From Hesseltinella vesiculosa (taxonomy: Eukaryota > Mucoromycota > Mucoromycetes > Mucorales > Cunninghamellaceae): a DNA stretch of 64,000 nucleotides. The stretch is from contig MCGT01000019.1 of assembly GCA_002104935.1 (NCBI GenBank), forward strand, positions 248,001-312,000. The letters run 5' to 3'. The position numbers and the translations under genes are program-made. Below are positions 11,630 to 22,148 of the stretch, piece after piece (position 1 is the stretch's first letter; every line of letters begins with the position of its first letter). Below the pieces are notes generated by a model. It worked only from the letters and a program-made list of their open reading frames with translations. It was not told the origin of the DNA and made no database searches.

Positions 11630-12251
11630 ATGGATAGCGGGCCTTATTTTACGACATCGTCAGGATTAATTGACAGCATTGACAGTAAGTTGATCAACGG
11701 CCTGTATAGAATAGGCTCATGGTTGCCGTCGGCTTATGATGTTTATTTTTAAATTGTAACATGTAGAAAAGCTGCTGATCGTTTTGCGAGATGGTCGCAA
11801 GCTGATTGGTACATTGCGCTCATTTGATCAATTCGGTAAGCAGAATCTTTACCATGGCCATTGAGTGACAATGCGACTCATATCATGATCTTTCTTTAAA
11901 ATAAAACTAGCCAACCTCGTTCTCCAAGATACCATAGAAAGGATATACGTAGGCAATTGCTATGGCGACATTCCTCGAGGCATCTTTTTGATCCGTGGTG
12001 AAAATGTGGTGTTGCTGGGGGAAGTGGTAAGAATGGGATGGCGGTGGATGAAAGAGAAGCTAACGGTGACATTCTGCAAAAAGGACGAAATGAAGGAAGA
12101 ACGCATTGGCTTGCGACAGCTGCCAGTGGAAGACATTTTGATTGCTCAGCGCGAAGAAATCGAGCTCAAGCAAAAGCTGGAAAAAGTACGCTCCAAAGCC
12201 TTGCATGAACGTGGCTTCTGCATCGATAACTCTGCAAACGATTTGTATTGA
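11630..12251 (+). CDS. LSM1: Sm-like protein Lsm1
   Basis: Four exons: 11630-11684, 11767-11835, 11911-12026, 12084-12251, giving 135 residues. The Sm fold spans residues ~14-80: Sm1 motif ([20 protein letters not shown], then ANLVL after intron 2) and Sm2 motif ([12 protein letters not shown]). The C-terminal extension ([10 protein letters not shown]...[12 protein letters not shown]) is the helix typical of Lsm1. With Lsm2-7 it forms the cytoplasmic ring that binds the 3' end of deadenylated mRNA and promotes decapping with Pat1. The window also carries a DcpS scavenger enzyme (54291-55169) from the same pathway, but there is no linkage. All introns are GT-AG. Length matches the family. Confidence 0.95.
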
Positions 12252-12422
12252 TATTACCCTTCCAACGACAACCTTGCTTTCATCTCACATTTGTTGTATA
12301 TAAAAACACACACCCTCTTTTTTTTTAATATGTATAGAAGTAAGATGTTTATTAGAAAGCCACTTCCCAGTAGGAAAAGAGAGCTAGATTGAGCGAGAAA
12401 GAGGTATACAATGGCCTTGGTG

Positions 12423-12590
12423 TTAGGTGGCAGTGGTCTTGTTGCGACGAGTTTTTTGCATGACTTGATCGATCAAACCGCCGAGAGCTGCAAGAGGAAT
12501 GGCAAAGATGCCACAGCAAAACACCTTGTTCACATTGGATGGTTGACTAGGAGATGTAAAAGGATCTTTGGTATGGCTTTCTTCGGTCAT
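12423..12590 (-). CDS. Small ORF, 55 residues, one membrane segment, unrecognised
   Basis: An intact ATG-to-TAA frame. A polar N-terminus (MTEESHTKDPFTSPSQPS) is followed by one hydrophobic stretch, VFCCGIFAIPLAALGGLI, and a basic C-terminus. The composition is that of a small tail-anchored or single-pass membrane protein and unlike the homopolymer noise around it. It lies in the 0.9-kb gap between LSM1 and the methyltransferase gene on the opposite strand from both. No family recognised; it may also be chance. Confidence 0.4.
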   Translation of the reverse strand: MTEESHTKDPFTSPSQPSNVNKVFCCGIFAIPLAALGGLIDQVMQKTRRNKTTAT

Positions 12591-12712
12591 GGCTGGATGG
12601 AATGACGTTGGGAAAAAAAAAAAAGAAAAAGATAAAGGAAAGCGAGGAAAATGAAGGGCAAAAGAGAGATCCGGTGCCCCTTTTCAAGGGCCGATAGTAT
12701 CGTTCCATTCTG

Positions 12713-12898
12713 TCAAAAAACCATGTGTTTTTTTTCGACAGCCTCTTCCTTGGTTTTTGTTTGATTGGCGTTGCCTCCCACGCCCTTGGTGATTGAGAAG
12801 AGAGGGCCCACGATCAAAAGAACAAAAGAACAGAAAAACGTCAGATCGTTTTTTTTGGGAAGCTTACGGCCTAGGATATTGACATCGGCTGTGGTCAT
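12713..12898 (-). CDS. Small ORF, 61 residues, one membrane segment, unrecognised
   Basis: ATG at 12898, stop at 12713. The N-terminus MTTADVNILGRKLPKKNDL precedes one membrane segment (TFFCSFVLLIVGPLFSI) and a Lys/Glu-rich tail. It lies 122 bp upstream of the 55-residue ORF, on the same strand, so two tiny membrane-protein genes may sit side by side. A GTAAGC follows codon 10, so an intron is possible, but no good acceptor keeps the frame. Function unknown. Confidence 0.4.
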   Translation of the reverse strand: MTTADVNILGRKLPKKNDLTFFCSFVLLIVGPLFSITKGVGGNANQTKTKEEAVEKKHMVF

Positions 12899-13184
12899 CT
12901 TTTTCAGCCAAGTGTCTTTCTACAATGACAGTATTTCTAAAGTGAGAAAAGAAACCTGGACGAACCAAAAGGGGAGAAACTCGTGTAGAAATGAAAAGAG
13001 AGTGGTATATACAGGTGCATGTTGCATATTGGCATGATCAAGCTCAATATTTCATTGGTCCATTCGGCACCAACCAATCAAGTTTGGCGGCGGAGGGCTT
13101 TTTTCAGGCTACTTCTTTCTCCAAGGACTTCTTTTTCTCTCCTCTTTCTTTCCTTCTTTCAGGCCCCTACCTCTTGAGCAAAAA
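12899..13184. other. Intergenic, upstream of the methyltransferase gene
   Basis: Divergent interval between the 61-residue ORF and the plus-strand methyltransferase gene. It has an ATTGG at about 13053-13057 and pyrimidine-rich DNA before the start codon. Nothing else seen. Confidence 0.5.
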
Positions 13185-14440
13185 ATGAAAAGAGGATTGG
13201 CTCCACCTTTTCAAGCGCTGGACGATTTACAGCAGCAAGTGTCCATGATCTTGGTAGCTCGTAAAAAGGATGACTTGGCTAGCCTGATTGGATTGGTAGA
13301 CGGTTTTTTACAGGGACTGGAGGATTTGGTAGCGAGAGTGTATGATCGTTATACCAGCTTGGACACATCTCCGACGTCCTCGAAAGCCACCCAGCTGCCT
13401 GAACGAGTCACTACCCATCATCTGATGTTAGCCAATCAATTTGCAAACAATGTTCTCATGCGTCTTGTATCGGGCACCTGGGTATTCGATGATGATCGAG
13501 ATGAAGGTCGGATGGAACAAGCCGCTCGGCTCATGGCTCATTTGTCTGGACGAGGAGGTGAGAAAAAAAAAAAATGAGGTGACACAAAAAAGGGTGGGCG
13601 GAGATTGATTTCCTTGATTGTTGCATTTCGAAGCCGCTGGGGCCATCACCTCCACTTGGCATATCCCGTTTTTAGATGACCATCAGCAGGAACACGATTT
13701 TCAAATCCAACTCCATGAGCCCACTTATGTTGGTAATGATCTTGGCTTCAAAACTTGGGGAGCAGCCCCTTTATTAGCAAAGTAAGGCAGGGAAAGAAGA
13801 AGAAAAGAGGTTGCTCACCCTCTTCCTCGGTGTAGAAAACTGATACAGCAACGGACGATTCCACATTTGGCAGATGTGGAGGTGCTTGAGCTTGGCACGG
13901 GCACAGGCATGGTGGGGATTGTGTGTGACAAACTAGGTGCAAAGCAAGTGACGGTGACAGACTATCATCCCAACGTGCTGAAAAACGTGGCGGTCAACCT
14001 CCAGCTAAACACATCGCGGTGTCATGTGGCCAAACTCGACTTCATAGAGGTGGCTCAGGCCACTGACCCTCTTTGGATCGACAAGAAATATCCCTTGGTC
14101 ATTGCTAGTGATTTGCTCTATGAAATGGAACATGCCGACCATTTGCCAGTGGCGGTTGAAAAGCTTATGATAGACGAGTTTTATTTTATGATTCCGCTAC
14201 GACCAACCCATTGGCAAGAAGTCCAGCGCTTTGAACAACGCATGGAACAAGTAGGCTTATACCTACGGCGGGTGGAAGATGCTGAACAAGAAGAAGACGA
14301 AGGCACTGTACATTATAGGTAAATTTAGGAGCGGCGCCTCACCTTTCCATCATGCAACAACAACAAAAAACCCCTCACACTCTTCTTTTTTTTTTTTCTC
14401 ATGTTTCATCATTAGGTATTATGAATATGCTCGCAAATAA
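13185..14440 (+). CDS. Putative protein-lysine N-methyltransferase (METTL21 / EFM2-type, MTF16 family)
   Basis: Four exons: 13185-13557, 13676-13781, 13836-14318, 14416-14440, giving 328 residues. A helical N-terminal region (~1-125) precedes a seven-strand methyltransferase fold: LGFKTWGAAPLLAK, motif I VLELGTGTGMVGI (~185), VTVTDYHPNVLKN, and the family signature VIASDLLYE (~250), ending YYEYARK. Members methylate lysines on elongation factors, chaperones or valosin; the extended N-terminus is most like yeast Efm2, but the substrate cannot be read from sequence. The last exon holds only 25 coding bases and completes the conserved terminus. Introns GT-AG. Confidence 0.78.
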
Positions 14441-14802
14441 AAAAAGAAACAAATTGGGAACATAAGAAAAAAAAAAAGTGTCACAAGGTATAGGCACTTT
14501 GTTCTCGTGGGCATTTTTTTTAAAGGTACGTCATTATCCTTTATTTTTGGACCTTTTTTGTTTCTCTTTTTCTTTTCTCATATTCCTTTCTCATTTTCCG
14601 CGTTCTTTTTTTCTCATTTTAACCTTTACTTCTTTTATTGACTGACTGATTGTTCCATTGTAGACATTGTCAACAGGCATTGCACTCCTTGTTTTTTTTT
14701 GATTTATTTTCATTTGGACTTCCCCCCCCCCTTTTTTTATTCTTTCTTTTCTGTCTCGTTTTCTCTTTTTCTCTACCTGTCCCTGTATTGTTTTGACTTC
14801 TA
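14441..14802. other. Intergenic, promoter/leader of the bHLH gene
   Basis: About 360 nt of strongly T-rich and C/T-rich plus-strand DNA (14500-14800), which looks like a pyrimidine-rich leader. No gene seen. Confidence 0.5.
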
Positions 14803-16004
14803 ATGTACAACGTCCCTTTTCAAGTCCATAACTACGCATCAACACCGGACAACACCAACACTCCCACCAACCATGATCTTGCCAACAACGAACGCTTGTA
14901 CAACACTTCCAACCCCGGAGCGACTGCGCCTATTGGAGCGATTGATCCGTCTCTGACCAACCAGCTTCTCAACGACCCTGACCTCGGTAAGAAAGACCGC
15001 TCTTACAACTATATCCCATTGAATGCCGCCAGCCCTATACCATCCACAAAGCCCATCCACCCCACGGATACCTCATCGCCTGACAAACCTCAGCACCACC
15101 GCTCTTCCTCGCTCAATTATGATATGTACAGCCCCTCTCCTACCTTTAAGCGTCCATCCACCTCTTCTTCTGTCGATCGCAAGGATGACCCACAGCTCTA
15201 TTATTCCACCAACGACCAATGGACTCTGTCTCCTTCCTCCTCTACTATTGACCGACCTGGCCAAACCGATTCTGTCGAGTCTGTTGCTGTGTTAGATGAC
15301 GATCCCCAACAGCAACAACAGTAAGCATCCCCCCCCCCTTTTTTTTTTACTTGGCTGCTGACAAAAAAAAAAATTGTGAATGGGACCAAGGTGAAGGATA
15401 GACGGAAGGAAATCAAAAAAGGAGGCAAAAGGTGTGGTAAAACAAGTGAGAGTGAGAGCGAAAAGACCAGCCACATGATGTAACGACATTTTTTCCTTTT
15501 TCATCTTGGAGCATATTGGGTCTGTGTGTTGGGCTAAGCAGTTTTAGGATCCCACTTTTTTTCATGCATACATCCTATCACTAACCTTGATTTTTCTTCC
15601 TCTCGTCTTTAATTAGCATGCAACAGCTGTTTGAGAAAAAGCGAAGACGACGAGAATCCCATAATGCTGTAGAACGCCGTCGCCGGGATAACATCAATGA
15701 ACGAATATACGAGCTGTCCACCCTCTTGCCTGAGCGAGATGCCATCAAAAACAACAAAGGCACCATCCTGCGCAAATCTGTCGAACACATCCAACGGCTG
15801 CAAGACGAATTGACTCAAAATCGACAACGCATCCATGAACTCGAGCAAATTGTTAATCTGTATCGCATGCGTGTAGGTGATCTCGGTATGGATCTTCAGC
15901 AGCAACGACCTCCAGCTCAGCCCACGCCTTCTCATGCCGCTTCTGCCACCACCATGATGGGGTATAACAGCCTACCTCAAATACCCTTTCGACGCGATGG
16001 ATGA
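14803..16004 (+). CDS. bHLH-leucine zipper transcription factor (class B, E-box type)
   Basis: Two exons: 14803-15320 and 15617-16004, giving 301 residues. The first ~185 residues are disordered and rich in Ser, Pro, Thr and Asn, ending in a short Gln run. Exon 2 encodes the basic region ESHNAVERRRRDNINERI with the His-Glu-Arg triad (H, E and R in HNAVERRRR) that reads CACGTG-type E-boxes, then the loop and helix 2 (KNNKGTILRKSVEHIQRLQ), then a heptad Leu/Ile zipper (~225-265). The layout is that of MITF/USF/Ino-type factors; the target pathway is not evident. The 296-nt intron is long for this window and separates the activation region from the DNA-binding region. Confidence 0.88.
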
Positions 16005-16669
16005 ATCCACATCACTCTCATGTTTTTCTCCCCCTTCCCCATCCCTTTCCTCCCGGCCGAGGCTTTTTTTTATGTACTCTCTTCTCACAGTTTCCCTACC
16101 TCTTTTTAGTGATTAGCATCAACATTTTTTTAGGACCGTTGAACCATTATATATATCCCAATTCTTATTTTACCTCGTCTTCTTTGACACCGAGTCATGT
16201 CTATTTTTTTTTTAATTTATAGTTTTTTTTTTTTTTTTTTGTTGTATGCTCAAAACATGTCACTTTTTTTTTTTTCATTTTTTTAATACATTTTTTTTTT
16301 TGCCACCTGATCAGAGATCGACAAGGCAAACGGGTACAAAATGTCTCTGCGTGGCTCAAATTCATAGTCAAAAGGGGCTGACCTGGTCATGCTGAGATTT
16401 GGTGACACCCAAAGAATGGTGCCATTGCTTTGGACTTTTTTTGAGTTTCTAAAAAAAAAAAACCAGAAGATACTGGGTGACCCTCAGACCCGTAAAAATC
16501 GCAACAGTTGGCTCCTGATTGGCGGATGGGCCAATTCTTTTCATGCAAACTTCCCCTTGGGCATAAGAAAAAGGCATAATCTTGTCCGTCTTGCTTTATA
16601 CATTTCTTTCTTTTTCTTTTCCCATTTTCCATTGTCACTTCCCCTCTCAGCAAAGCGAAAGATAGAAAA
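16005..16669. other. Intergenic, bHLH 3' flank and M28 peptidase promoter
   Basis: About 660 nt rich in T runs (16071-16300). A CCAAT-type ATTGG at 16518-16522 lies about 150 bp upstream of the peptidase start. No further gene seen. Confidence 0.5.
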
Positions 16670-18498
16670 ATGCCCTGGATCAATCAACTTGTTTTTTTAA
16701 TGATGGGCTTGCCATTGCTTTGGGCCATGCCAACCAAGCGCCAATCCAATTTAGAAATGGCCATCACTGAAGCCGGTTTGCTACGGCATTTGAATGAATT
16801 CCAAGTCATGGCCGACAAATACAATCATACCCGCCTGGTTGGCACACCAGCCCATGAAGAGACCTTGGATTATATCATTCGCTTTCTCGAATCATTTGGC
16901 TACAATGTACATCAACAAGGTAAAACTTCAGATTTTGTTGTTCTCAGCCATGCACGACGGCAAAGAAGAAAAATAGGAGACGGGGGCTTTTTTTTCCATC
17001 CACTCTTTCTTCAGGGTAGAAAAATAGAAACTGAAAAGAAGGGGGCATGTAGGGATAAAATAAATAGGAAAAAAAGGGGAGAGGGGAGAGGGCTGATGGA
17101 AAGGGGCAACGAGGGGATCGACACTCACTTTTTTTGTTTTTTTTTTGCGTTTTCAATAGAATTCACTGTGTTCCGACCCGATGTGTCATCACACTCGGTC
17201 CATCTAACGAAAGATAATGGGCAGCAAGTCGATTTCAATGTCAACATCATGCACAATTCCCCATCTACTAGCGACGAAGGCATCACTGCCAAGTACGTAC
17301 CCAATGCTTTTGGTTGTGAAAGACTTTCTACGAAACCAACCGGTCCCTGGATTGCTCTAGTCGAACGCGGAAACTGCTCCTTTACCGAAAAACAACACAT
17401 CGCCCAATTGGACGGTGCCTTGGCTGTCTTGGTCTACAACACCGAAGACCAGCAAGATGATTTTGAAGGGAAAATCGACCCCCAAACCGAAGACAGAAAT
17501 ATACCCATCGGTGCCATCTCTTGGCGAGCGGCGCATGAAATCATGGCCCCAAACTCTTCTCCTATACTCCATGTACGGATGCAGGTCGATGTCATTCCTG
17601 TCGTCACCCGCAACATCATAGCTGAAACCCAGGTGGAGTTTGAATTTTCTTTTTTTTTTATGGCTCATCCTTTTTTTTTTTTTTTGCTGTCTCTGACAAC
17701 AGGGTGGCAACAAGGAAAATGTCATTATGATAGGCGCCCATACGGACAGCGTCATGCAAGGCCCTGGCATCAATGACGATGGGTCAGGTGTGACAACACT
17801 GCTTGAAATAGCTGCGCACATCGATCAAAAGCATCTCACCAACGCCGTGCGGTTTGCCTGGTGGTCTGCCGAAGAATTAGGCACCCTGGGCTCCAAGGCT
17901 TATGTAGAGAAACTGCCCAGCGATCAGCGCAAGCGCATTGCTGCTTATCTCAATATTGACATGATTGGCAGTCCCAACCACGTGAATATGATCTACGACG
18001 GTAAAGGGGAAGAGTTGGCGGGCTGCCGCTGATCCTTTTTTTTTTGGGGGGACCTGTTTAGGCGACGGTTCCAACAGCAAGGAAACTGGATTAGTTATTC
18101 CCGTGGGTAATGCTGCCATTGAAAGTCTTTTTATCAAATATTTTGAAGATAACCACGAATACCACCAACCTATTGGACTCGAATACATGGTTAGAAGTGA
18201 CGCTGGCGCCTTTTTTGTAAACCAAATCTCCGCCAGCTTTTTTTTTTCCTTACTTTTCCTTTTAAAAAAATAGGAAGCAGGGATTCCTTTTGGCGGTCTG
18301 ACGTCTGGATTTGAATTTATCAAAACAGAGTTGGAACAACAGGAATACGGTGGTCAAGCCGGTAAAGCCCATGACCCTTGTTATCACCAAGCTTGCGATA
18401 CTGTGCATGATATCGATGCCAAGGTGCTTTTGTTGCATGCTCGCGGTTATGCCCATGCTATTGACGTGTATTCTCATTCCACCGCTACCCTAGGCTAA
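16670..18498 (+). CDS. Secreted/vacuolar M28 zinc aminopeptidase with PA domain (aminopeptidase Y type)
   Basis: Five exons: 16670-16919, 17160-17632, 17703-18000, 18062-18216, 18274-18498, giving 466 residues. A signal peptide (LVFLMMGLPLLWA, cut near residue 20) leads to the M28 core with an inserted protease-associated domain (~90-235; ALVERGNCSFTEKQHIAQ). Zinc and catalytic motifs follow: GAHTDSV, GINDDGSG, WWSAEELG, NIDMIGS and CYHQACDTVHD. By family it removes N-terminal residues from peptides in the vacuole or outside the cell. Introns are GT-AG; introns 2 and 5'-most show T runs just before the acceptor. The product ends shortly after the last metal ligand region, as expected for Ape3-like enzymes. 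Confidence 0.9.
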
Positions 18499-19316
18499 AT
18501 CGTCTCTCCTTTGTCTCACTGTAAAAAAAAAATTGTAGCTTGCTAGACTACATGTAGACTCGAAATTAAAAGAAAAGGGCTTTTTTAAACCCATCCAGCC
18601 TGAAAAAAATCCTGCTTTCAAACGGTGGATTTCCCTTTTTTTTTTTCTCGTTTCTCAACTTTTTTACAATCGTTCAGCCTCAACAATTTATTGCCTATCA
18701 CTCTTATTAAAATCGCAAGCCTCTCAGACAAAGGTTGATAACCAACAGCCTTGAGTGTACTGGCCAGGAATCAAGGAAGCTGAAGCATATTTCCAGGTGC
18801 CGATGGTTTTTTAGGGCACTGGCGTCGCATCATGGTTATCAATGGCCACGGCAGTTCCTGGACTGACCCCAAAAAAGGAAAGACGTGGGCGCCAGTTCAC
18901 TCAAGAATGTTTTCGAAGGATATCCGTTGCCTGACCTTCTTCAATTCATATGAAACTATGCATGTAGCTAGCATAAGGCCGAGGTTTGAACAGATAATTC
19001 GAACGACACATTGCCTATTTCAATCATGTTCAATCAAATCAAGTCTTGAGCCTGCGCTCTCTAGATCAAGCTGATGAGATTACCGAGAACGTGAGTTTCA
19101 TGACATCCGAAGTTGGAGTTACCGAGTCGACGCGCACTAAGAAAGCCTTGGGCTACGCACAAGAAAGTCACAGTTGTTGGCTCTAGCCAGCTCTCTGCTA
19201 CACGCGACTACCAAGAAGAATGGCCTCTCCTGTGTCGGTGTTTTTTTTTCAGGATGTCTTCAGCCCCGCCAATTTTTTTTATCTTTTTTTTTTTCACTTT
19301 CCAACATCTGCAAATT
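18499..19316. other. Intergenic, about 800 nt, with a mixed-composition patch
   Basis: The 3' flank of the peptidase gene and the MOSC gene promoter. From about 18740 to 19240 the composition is closer to coding DNA than to the AT-rich flanks, but frames are short or broken and none is recognisable. It may be a decayed gene or element, or an unrecognised leader. Confidence 0.4.
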
Positions 19317-20465
19317 ATGCGTTCTGATCCGCCTGTACAAACCACTCTTCAAGGGATTCGAATCTATCCCATCAAGTCGTGCCACCATGTTGACCTGCCG
19401 TCTTGCGATGTGACCAATTTAGGTCTTGCCATTGACCGTCGGTTTCTCATTGTCGTGGCAAGCAATAACCGATTCATCACGCAGAGGCAAGTCAGTGATC
19501 GGTCGCCCATTGTAAAGGCCCATCTAGTACTTACCGGTAGTTTTCTTGCCTCTGTTTCTCTTTCTCTTTTGACGTTATGTTATTAGAAAATATGCCTGCA
19601 TGGCTCTGCTCCGGCCTCTTGTGGACCACCAAGCAAACACTTTGACGCTCACCAGCCACGATGATGACCAAGCACCGCTTGCATTGCCACTTTTCCCCGA
19701 CACCTCGGTCTTGCAACAAAAAACCGTGACTGTGTGGAAAGATTCCCTAGAAGCTTTTGATATGGGCGATGCAGCAGCTGAATGGGTGACGACCTTTATT
19801 CGGAATCATGCTAGTCATGACGCTGTGAACACCACCGAGGACGAGGCTGATTTACAAGTACCATTGCTGCGCCTCGTTACACTGGAGGATCCGGATTTGG
19901 GACGGTACTCACGCCAGGCACATCCCAAGTTGCCTGGCATCCACGCCTCGTTTGCCGACAAGACCCCCGTCACCATCGGCTGCTATGCTAGCTTGGACAC
20001 ATTGAACGACGAGCTCGTCAGCAAGGACATCAGCAAGGGTGCCACCATCCCACTGAACCGGTTCCGTAATAACCTGGATATCCAAGGCACCCTGTCGTAC
20101 GAAGAAGACCAATGGTTGGTGGTCAAGTAAGCAAATCTTTCTTCTTTTAGAACAATGAGCCGACGTGGGAAATCTCATCTCTCTCTTTTTTTCTTGCAAG
20201 AATTGGTGAAGTCACCTTTTATATCACCGAGCCCGTCAGCCGATGCCCAATGCCTGGGATTGACCAGGACACCGGGGTCAAGGACACATGGGGCGGGCCA
20301 ACCCCTCACTTGTTAAAGACAAGACACTTTGCCGAAAGAACAGATAGAGGCTACTTTTGTATCCATGCCCTCCCCTTGAACAAAGGCACTATCCATGTAG
20401 GCGACTCTGTGCAGGTACTGGAAAGAATCCCGGAAGACCAGCAACGATTTGCCCTGTCAAAATAA
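19317..20465 (+). CDS. MOSC-domain protein, mARC-like molybdenum-cofactor enzyme
   Basis: Three exons: 19317-19486, 19587-20126, 20201-20465, giving 324 residues. An N-terminal beta-barrel (LQGIRIYPIKSCHHVDL...RFLIV) precedes the MOSC domain (~170-324) with PLNRFRNNLDI and the Cys of RCPMPGIDQDTG expected to bind the cofactor. Mitochondrial amidoxime-reducing proteins have this order; they reduce N-hydroxylated compounds. Intron 1 must use a GC donor (CAGAG|GCAAGT): only this phase gives the family sequence ITQRKYACMALLRPLVD. An in-frame ATG at 19254 would add 21 Phe-rich residues that could act as a membrane anchor as in mARC, but it is made from T runs, so I chose 19317. Confidence 0.85.
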
Positions 20466-20576
20466 TCAATGGACGCACTGCGGCGTTTGGATTTTTTTTT
20501 TGAAAAAAAAAAAAAAAATAAACACTTTTTTTTTCTTTCGCTTCTTTCTTCCTATCCATTTGCATACCAGAGCAGA

Positions 20577-21738
20577 ATGTCTCGTGTTGGTCTCCGTACT
20601 TGTCAGCAAATAACTCGCCCCTGGTCCAACAGGGTACTGGCCCAGAAAGCCTTGTTCTCATCGTCCCATCGATGCTTGGATCAATCCAACAACGCCTCCA
20701 GTAAAGCACCTTCCAACAGCCCATTGTCCACAGGAAAGACCACCCACTTTGGTTTCCGTGATGTTGCTGAAGAAGAAAAAGAATCCCTCGGTAAGAATGG
20801 GGTAGATCGCGCCAGAAAACGTCATTCGCCACCGACGATGTCTATTTTTACTGACCTTGGTTGTTCGTCCTGCTCGTTTCTTAGTGCACCAAGTGTTTGC
20901 CAATGTGGCAGGAAAATACGATGTCATGAACGATGCCATGAGTTTAGGGGTCCATCGTGTCTGGAAGGATCAGTTTATCCGGGCCATGGCCCCTAGCCCT
21001 GGTACCAAGCTCTTGGATGTGGCCGGCGGTACCGGTGACATTGCCCTGCGTTTCTTGGACTACTGCCGCAATATCCACCACGATTCCTCAGCCTCAGTCA
21101 CCATGGTTGACATCAATCCTCACATGTTGGAAGAAGGCAAGAAGCGATTCCAGACCTCACCCTATGCTCACAGTAAGTGCGGAAGCAACAGGTGTTAAAA
21201 GAACATGGCTGATCTTTTTTGTTCTTTGCAGCTGGCCAAACCGATTTCTTGGTGCAGAACGCAGAACAGCTCGTGGACATTCCTGATGAATCTGTGGATG
21301 TATATACCATTGCCTTTGGCATCCGCAACTGCACACACGTCGATCGCGTGGTCAAGGAAGCCTACCGAGTGCTGAAACCTGGCGGTCGTTTCATGTGTTT
21401 AGAATTCTCAAAGGTTGACAACCCTGTGATTGGCAAGTAAGTTGGCACTCGAAGAGGGCTTGCTAAAAAGACGTGCTGGAAACCTGACCTGGCCCTCTAT
21501 TTTTTTTTTTTTTGACAGGATCTATGATATCTATTCCTTCGATGTCATTCCAGCCTTGGGTCAAGTGATTGCCAACGATCGCGACTCATATCAATACCTA
21601 GTGGAAAGCATTCGCAAATTCTACTCTCAAGAAGACTTTGCCCAATTGATCCGTGACCAAGGCTTCAAAACCATTGGCTCCGGCTATGAAGATTTGACCT
21701 TTGGGGTGGCTGCGATCCACAGCGGGTTCAAGATTTAA
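20577..21738 (+). CDS. COQ5: 2-methoxy-6-polyprenyl-1,4-benzoquinol methylase (ubiquinone synthesis)
   Basis: Four exons: 20577-20790, 20885-21172, 21232-21436, 21519-21738, giving 308 residues. The N-terminus is Arg/Ser-rich with no acids, a mitochondrial presequence. The UbiE/COQ5 methyltransferase fold follows: [19 protein letters not shown], motif [58 protein letters not shown], and the C-terminal [11 protein letters not shown]. It performs the C-methylation step of coenzyme Q synthesis in the mitochondrial matrix as part of the COQ complex. All introns are GT-AG and three interrupt between conserved motifs. Length fits the family. Confidence 0.96.
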
Positions 21739-22148
21739 AAATCGACATGCATATCATAGCGAGTTGCAGGTCAAGCATGCATAGACAGTTCTAATAAATA
21801 TCACTGGCCATTTCACTGTAAATCTCTTTGGTGCAAATGATCTACTTGGGATTTTGCATGGAAGCTCATTTTCATGAAGTCATTCATGTGGGTCCTAACT
21901 GCAATTCTCCTTGTCCGAAGATACCTTTTCCTAGCAAAGATGTGCATCTTTTATTTATTTATTTTTTTGTATGTGTAAGGCGTTTTCTCTGTACTAGGCG
22001 TCAAAATAACCGTTTCTACCGGTTTTTAATGAGCCACTGGCTATCGAACAACTGATAGGGTTAGGGCCACGCCTCCGCCACGAGCCGCGCAGTGCTATTT
22101 ATTTTTTCATCCGCACTTTTTCTTCTTTTTTTTTTTGCGTGTCGTCTC
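21739..22148. other. Intergenic, COQ5 3' flank and promoter of the next gene
   Basis: About 410 nt, AT-rich, with AATAAA at 21794-21799 as a possible COQ5 polyadenylation signal. No gene seen. Confidence 0.5.

Noticed and set aside
19254..19316. Upstream ATG adding 21 Phe-rich residues to the MOSC protein
   Set aside because: The added residues come from T runs typical of leaders here; kept only as an alternative anchor.
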